Source: Taeniopygia guttata (Eukaryota > Chordata > Aves > Passeriformes > Estrildidae). From it: a stretch of 64,000 nucleotides of DNA. The stretch is from NCBI RefSeq assembly GCF_048771995.1, contig NC_133030.1, positions 60,891,001 to 60,955,000 of the forward strand, written 5' to 3'. The position numbers and the translations under genes were made by a program. Shown here in pieces: positions 58,973-64,000 of the stretch; the first letter of the stretch is position 1; the number at the start of each line of letters is the position of its first letter. Under the pieces are notes generated by a model. That model was not told where the DNA came from. It saw only the letters and a list, made by a program, of their open reading frames with translations, and ran no database searches.

Positions 58973-59498
58973 CCATGAGCTCAAGAATGTTGCCCTTACA
59001 TTGCATTTATCAAAACATTATGGAAAAAAAAGATGAAAATGTGGAAAGAAGGTGCTGAATATTGTTGGAAGATGGAGCAGAGTGGAGCTGCTGGGCTGTT
59101 CCATGTGTCCCTCCTTTCCCACGCCAGCATCCACACCTGCTCCCAGCACACCGGCCTGGGTGGGGGTTTTGTGTTTGCACAAAAAAAGGTGAGCAATTAC
59201 GAAGCCACGCCCCTGCACACAGCTTCTCATGCCTCTAAAGTTTCTAAAGCCCTGAGTATCAGGTTCCCAAAATCACTGCTGCCATGGAAGGAGGTGTTGC
59301 ACAGGCTGCATGGATTTATCTCCCCTGACAGCAGAGTTGGGCAGCTCTGTGCTACTTTTGTATTACCATGTTATTCAGACTTCTTTTTGCACTGTCCAAC
59401 CTACTTTTTAAAGAATGTTTTAAAGACTGTATTTGTTTATGAGGGCATTAACCACTGTGCTTTTTTGTCTGCCTTTCAATTTTAATGGCATCCTGTGA
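58973..59498. other. Unique non-coding DNA, nothing recognised
   Basis: Sits between the family B LTR and the long pyrimidine tract. No exon, RNA gene or repeat family is recognised. Confidence 0.4.
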
Positions 59499-60309
59499 CT
59501 CTTTTCCTTCCTTCCTTCCTTCCTTCCTTCCTTCCTTCCTTCCTTCCTTCCTTCCTTCCTTCCTTCCTTCCTTCCTTCCTTCCTTCCTTCCTTCCTTCCT
59601 TCCTTCCTTCCTTCCCTTCCTTCCTTCCTTCCTTCCTTCCTTCCTTCCTTCCTTCCTTCCTTCCTTCCTTCCTTCTTCCTTCTTCTTTCTTTTCTTTTCT
59701 TTTCTTTTCTTTTCTTTTCTTTTCTTTTCTTTTCTTTTCTTTTCTTTTCTTTTCTTTTCTTTTCTTTTCTTTTCTTTTCTTTTCTTTTCTTTTCTTTTCT
59801 TTTCTTTTCTTTTCTTTTCTTTTCTTTTCTTTTCTTTTCTTTTCTTTTCTCTTCTTTTCTTTTCTTTTCTCTTCTCTTCTCTTCTCTTCTCTTCTCTTCT
59901 CTTCTCTTCTCTTCTCTTCTCTTCTCTTCTCTTCTCTTCTCTTCTCTTCTCTTCTCTTCTCTTCTCTTCTCTTCTCTTCTCTTCTCTTCTCTTCTCTTCT
60001 CTTCTCTTCTCTTCTCTTCTCTTCTCTTCTCTTCTCTTCTCTTCTCTTCTCTTCTCTTCTCTTCTTTTTTTTCTTTTTCTTTTTCTTTTTCTTCTTTTTC
60101 TTTTTCTTTTTCTTTTTCTTTTTCTTTTTCTTTTTCTTTTTCTTTTTCTTTTTCTTTTTCTTTTTCTTTTTCTTTTTCTTTTTCTTTTTCTTTTTCTTTT
60201 TCTTTTTCTTTTTCTTTTTCTTTTTCTTTTTCTTTTTCTTTTTCTTTTTCTTTTTCTTTTTCTTTTTCTTTTTCTTTTTCTTTTCTTTTTCTTTCCCTTT
60301 CTTTTCTTT
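59499..60309. repeat. 811-base uninterrupted pyrimidine tract (compound microsatellite)
   Basis: Not one A or G occurs on the plus strand across 811 bases. Four blocks follow in order: TTCC units (about 59504-59674), TTTTC units (about 59689-59870), TTCTC units (about 59871-60064), then TTTTTC units (about 60065-60284), with short transitional segments. Long mirror-repeat polypyrimidine DNA is known to form triplex (H-DNA) structures and to stall replication. The tract makes artificial frames of up to 336 codons on both strands (Phe/Leu/Ser-rich on plus, Lys/Arg/Glu-rich on minus), which are not genes. Confidence 0.98.
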
Positions 60310-61899
60310 ATCTTTCCCTTTTCCATTTTTACCCATGTTTCAATGCACACAGGCCCTTCCTTACAAACAGCAGCTGACATCTGGTTTTCCATCCCTCTGA
60401 ACCCAGCAGTGCTGCTGCTCCAGGACTCAGCTGGTTGGAAACCTATAGGCAGCAAACATTTACATTCAGCATGTCTAACATCATCTGGGACTTAAACCCA
60501 GAACGTTGGTGATGCATGCAGATAGATATTTAGTCACATCAAAGCTATTTGCTAATTGCACACACTCCATTCTTGTTTAATGTTTCATGTGCAAGATTAG
60601 TTGGTTGATTTAATTGGTTCAGGAAAACTTATGTTTTAAGGCAAAACATTAGTTAAGATGTAATGTATTCCCTCATGGAAAATTCCCATAAAACTGAATA
60701 CATTGGTTCGTGCTCTGTGACTCTGGTTTTGATGCTGTAGTCAGTCTGGCTACAGAATGGAATAAAAACTACACTTTTTTATTGGAACTCTACCATTTAA
60801 TACCAATCCAGCCAGGTATTAGGTCTTGTAGGATTGTTACAGACCAAAAAAGACCATAGAATAGGGTTTTAATTGTTGTCTACGATGTGGTTTAGTTGGG
60901 TTTGTATTATGTGAATGGGTTTGTAATACATGAATGGTCTTGTGATTTAAATTGTTAAAGAAAAGGAACAAACAGGGATGTCAGGGTGCAATGCATATAA
61001 TTCATATGAAGTCCATGACCAGGGCTGCATGCCTACAGGAATATATCAAATTTATGTGCAAATATACCTGTTCATAAGTGTGTGTGTGACACGGGATCAA
61101 TGTAAATATTTACATGTGTGTCCTGTTCATGTTCACAGAAAACCTAAAACCTGCTGGTGCAATACAGGTGGCACAGGAGGTCCATTGAGCTCAGCATTTC
61201 ACCAGAAAACACCCCAAATACTTGCCAAGCTTCCCAGCAGGGCTGCCCAACCTTCAGGGAAGAGCAAAATTTTAGATCGTGGGACCACATGAGAGAGGAG
61301 TAATAATTTGACCCCAGCACTGGAGTCAACCCTGAACATTGGAACCCACATCTGAGCTCCCCTAGAATGGCCAGGGATTTCCATTATACATTTTTCCCTG
61401 AAAAGCTTCAAGAGATTCTGAACTCATTTTGCTGCTAAAGGAACATTTTTGAAGCCCAAACTCTCAGTATGTTTCCATGTCTGCATATGAATATTAAAAT
61501 GTTGAGTACATGGACCACCAAAAGTTTGTTTAGCTTGAAGTTAGAGATTTGTTTTGCTTAGAATTGAGTCTCTTGATATTTGGCTGATCTCTTTGTACTG
61601 GCTTTTATCTTAATTGCTTTTTAAGCTATAATTATGGTGCCACATCCACATGGCTGTAACACCATTGTAGTTTGAGTGCATTTCTATTGCAACTTCCATT
61701 TTTAAGTATTTGGGTTTTTTAATTCAGATGTAAAATTTACATACTGCAGCCATGAAACTTAGCAAACAAAGCCTAAGTCAGGGAGAAAATCCTCTTTTTT
61801 TTTTAGAATGTTTGAGAAAATAAAATAATTTTCTGAATATTAAAATAGAGGCCAAAAAATTTCTTTATCTCCAATGTTGCAATTTAAAAAAAGGAAGTA
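60310..61899. other. Unique non-coding DNA, nothing recognised
   Basis: An AATAAA followed by a T-rich segment at about 60761-60785 loosely suggests an LTR end, but no matching start or flanking duplication was found. Confidence 0.4.
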
Positions 61900-62190
61900 T
61901 GTTCCAATTAAATATCCAGCTGGAATTTTGCATGCCATTACCCCATAAATAGAGACTTACACATTTTAATGTGTATATACCAAAGCCATATTGACACTGC
62001 AGACTATCATTGCTCCTTAAGGAAATGTCATGGGCTTTCCTTTCTTGTTTGAAAGAGCTGTGAATTTATAATTCTCTCAGCCAGTTGGTTTTAATAAGGT
62101 ATCGCTCCATTATTCACATTTAAACCGTTCTCTAAGTACTTATTTAAAGACTAAACCACATCAATCCATTAGGCCACTAACACAGCCCAG
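61900..62190. other. Candidate conserved non-coding element
   Basis: Unique sequence with GGTTTTAATAAGGTATCG, CATTATTCACATTTAAACCG and CTTATTTAAAGACTAAACC words. Assigned by texture only. Confidence 0.32.
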
Positions 62191-63479
62191 CTTTTAAAAG
62201 GTCCACGCAGGGCTGTAAGCACAGTGTCCTGCCAGCCCTAATCCCCCTTCCTGCAGAAACATTTCTTCTTTTTCTTCGTTTGGGAGAAAGAGAATTTCCA
62301 GCCACTGCTTCATAGCATCCCTTTCCCCACACAGACTGAGGAAATAACACCAGGAGTGTGTCCAGGGTGGGTGGAAGAGGGAGGCAGTGCTTTGACCTGC
62401 CCACCTCATCTGTGTTGTCAACCCCACTTGTGCACATGACGAACTTCTGCGGGATTCTGGGAATAAATGAAAATTTCTCCATCTAAAGGCCTTGGGGACA
62501 GGTTCTTGCCCCCTTACCATGTCAGAATAAAGCCATATGATGCAAAACAAGATTATTTACATGCAAGCACACTTAATACTGCATTTCTCTAGACGGTCCT
62601 GTCCCAGTTTTATTGAAAAAGGGAGATCTGTTGTGTTGGGCTCATGTCATGTTAGGAGAGATCAATTGTAAGCAAACAAAAGTTATTCCTATTTTCAGCA
62701 TTCTCACTGCACTAATTTTAGGTCGTTTTACAAGGTCCAAAGGTTCCAGACCAAGTCCTTCTTCGCCCATTTATTTTTTTCTTATTGCTTAAACCATGTA
62801 AAAATAGAAATAACAACAAACATCCCAGTGTGCAGAAGAGATGGGAGACAACTCTTGTTGCAATCTGTTGGGAGCGAGACGAGAGCGAATCCACCACCGC
62901 TCTGTCTTTCCTTCCACCAGAAAATCCCTCCGAGCAGCTGTTTACTCCCCCCTCCCAGCCTTTATTTTCCGCTCCTTTTCTGTGTAAATAACGTGCCTTT
63001 CTGTGCAGGGAAAAAGGTGCCTTTCCCTGCAAATGAAGCTCCCCCTCCCGACCCCCCATGGCTGGGGACACTTTCCCCAACTCCTCCCGCTGCCGCCGCA
63101 GCAGATGACGAGGACCTGAGGCCTTCCCAACAATGTATTCCCCAAGATGCTGTCGCTCCAGAACTCTCCCAGCCATTGCCAGCCCCTCAATATCCAACCC
63201 CCCCAACCCCAACACGCCGCCCCAAGCACCTCCTTTGTGCTCCATTCAAGGTTTTTCTGAAGTGAGACAATCTTTCCCCTTTTTTTGTCTTCTGTCTGCA
63301 TCAAAGTTAGGACTTTGTTAGGGATTCGTGCTATCGGCATCTGTTACCTCTTTTTCTCAGGGGCTAAGGAGGAGGCTGCTGCAAGGCTGAAAAAGGCTCT
63401 CATTCAGCCTGCAATTGCTTCTCTTTGCTTTCCTGTCACACTGTCAACCTCAATCAGAAGGCAATGAAAGTGATACAGA
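62191..63479. other. Unique non-coding DNA, nothing firm
   Basis: A moderately GC-rich part at 62860-63240 gives a proline-rich frame of 145 codons on the plus strand (62828-63265) and an opposing frame of 175 codons; neither shows a recognisable domain or splice context. Confidence 0.4.
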
Positions 63480-64000
63480 AGCAAAGCTTTGCTGCCTCCT
63501 CCTAGAACAAAGAGAGTCCCATAGCCTAGTACAGATTTCACATCCAATTTAACTCTTTGGAAAAGGATTTCAGGAAATACATAGTCAAGACTTGAAAAAA
63601 TGGAGTTGGGTCTACTATAAAGGCTAAAAGTATTATCCTGGCTTAGATAAGCTACAAAGATAGGTTGATACTATTTTCTAGCATAAACCACATTAGCTGG
63701 CATTACACATTGAGCTTTCTTTACTCGTTAAGTTGCAAGGAGATTTGAGAGGAATTTAGCAGCTACATAAAATGACTCTTTCATGATTCTAGCTTTAACA
63801 GTCATTTTAGTTGTACAAGGTGCATGAATAGCAAGGACCTAAATCATGTTGTTTAACAAATCTGGTATTAGAGGGTTAGTCTCAGTTTACTTATTAAGAA
63901 TTTAGTTGAGTAAAGGATTTTAGGACTCAGTTCTTTGTGTGGATGACAATGAAACAGGCCAGTACTTGTATTTTTGGGAACCTAAATCAGCTACACATGT
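63480..64000. other. Candidate conserved non-coding element, runs off the window
   Basis: About 520 bp of unique, repeat-free AT-rich sequence with words such as AAACCACATTAGCTGGCA, TTTACTCGTTAAGTTGC, GCTTTAACAGTCATTTTAG and CTTATTAAGAATTTAG, and no coding frame. It continues past the window end. Assigned by texture only. Confidence 0.35.

Noticed and set aside
59448..60495. Open frames of 284-336 codons on both strands
   Set aside because: They consist of repeated translation of the pyrimidine microsatellite (Lys/Arg/Glu on minus, Phe/Leu/Ser/Pro on plus) and have no independent coding evidence.
60740..60790. LTR end suggested by AATAAA and a T-rich segment
   Set aside because: No TG start, CA end or flanking duplication could be matched.

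Overview
The window looks like non-coding nuclear DNA from a bird, probably a passerine. The evidence is about fifteen short fragments of CR1 LINEs, most carrying the typical avian 3' end (a CCTTCCAACCCAAACC-like block followed by a degenerate ATGATTCTATG tail), plus several solo LTRs whose layout resembles ERV families I know from songbird genomes. The passerine assignment rests on remembered resemblance, not on a search. I could not support any protein-coding exon, tRNA, rRNA or CRISPR array. Every long open frame is explained by simple repeats, by the LTR minisatellite or by chance.

Layout. 1-11 kb: unique DNA with a minus-strand solo LTR (1455-1769, 6-bp target-site duplication), three CR1 pieces at 5.1-6.1 kb, one at 8.8-9.1 kb, and a probable minus-strand LTR at 10.9-11.2 kb. 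11-26 kb: CR1 pieces, an LTR at 14483-14897 with TATA box and poly(A) signal, an old MIR-like SINE at 15.46 kb, a CR1 piece with a perfect 40-bp tandem duplication, and an AT-rich island at 19.8-20.4 kb. 26-34 kb: mostly unique. 34.3-36.3 kb: the window's only sizeable CpG-rich block, then two stretches with the texture of conserved non-coding elements, separated by an ATT/GTT microsatellite. 37-39.4 kb: two more LTRs. 39.5-47 kb: unique, AT-rich, many homeodomain-like words and two short perfect hairpins nearby. 47.6-49.5 kb: two LTRs, one carrying a 31-bp minisatellite. 56-59 kb: a young inverted duplication, then two LTRs of different families fused 3' end to 3' end. 59.5-60.3 kb: an unbroken 811-base pyrimidine tract made of four successive repeat blocks. 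60.3-64 kb: unique DNA.

Taken together this reads as an intergenic or intronic regulatory landscape, perhaps near a developmental gene (inference from CNE-like texture only), with modest retroelement load. The most unusual items are the 811-base pyrimidine tract, the inverted duplication with its adjacent LTR-LTR fusion, the minisatellite-bearing LTR with 8 versus 4 units, and the CpG/CNE-like cluster at 34.3-36.3 kb. I found no clear sign of a new multi-gene system.
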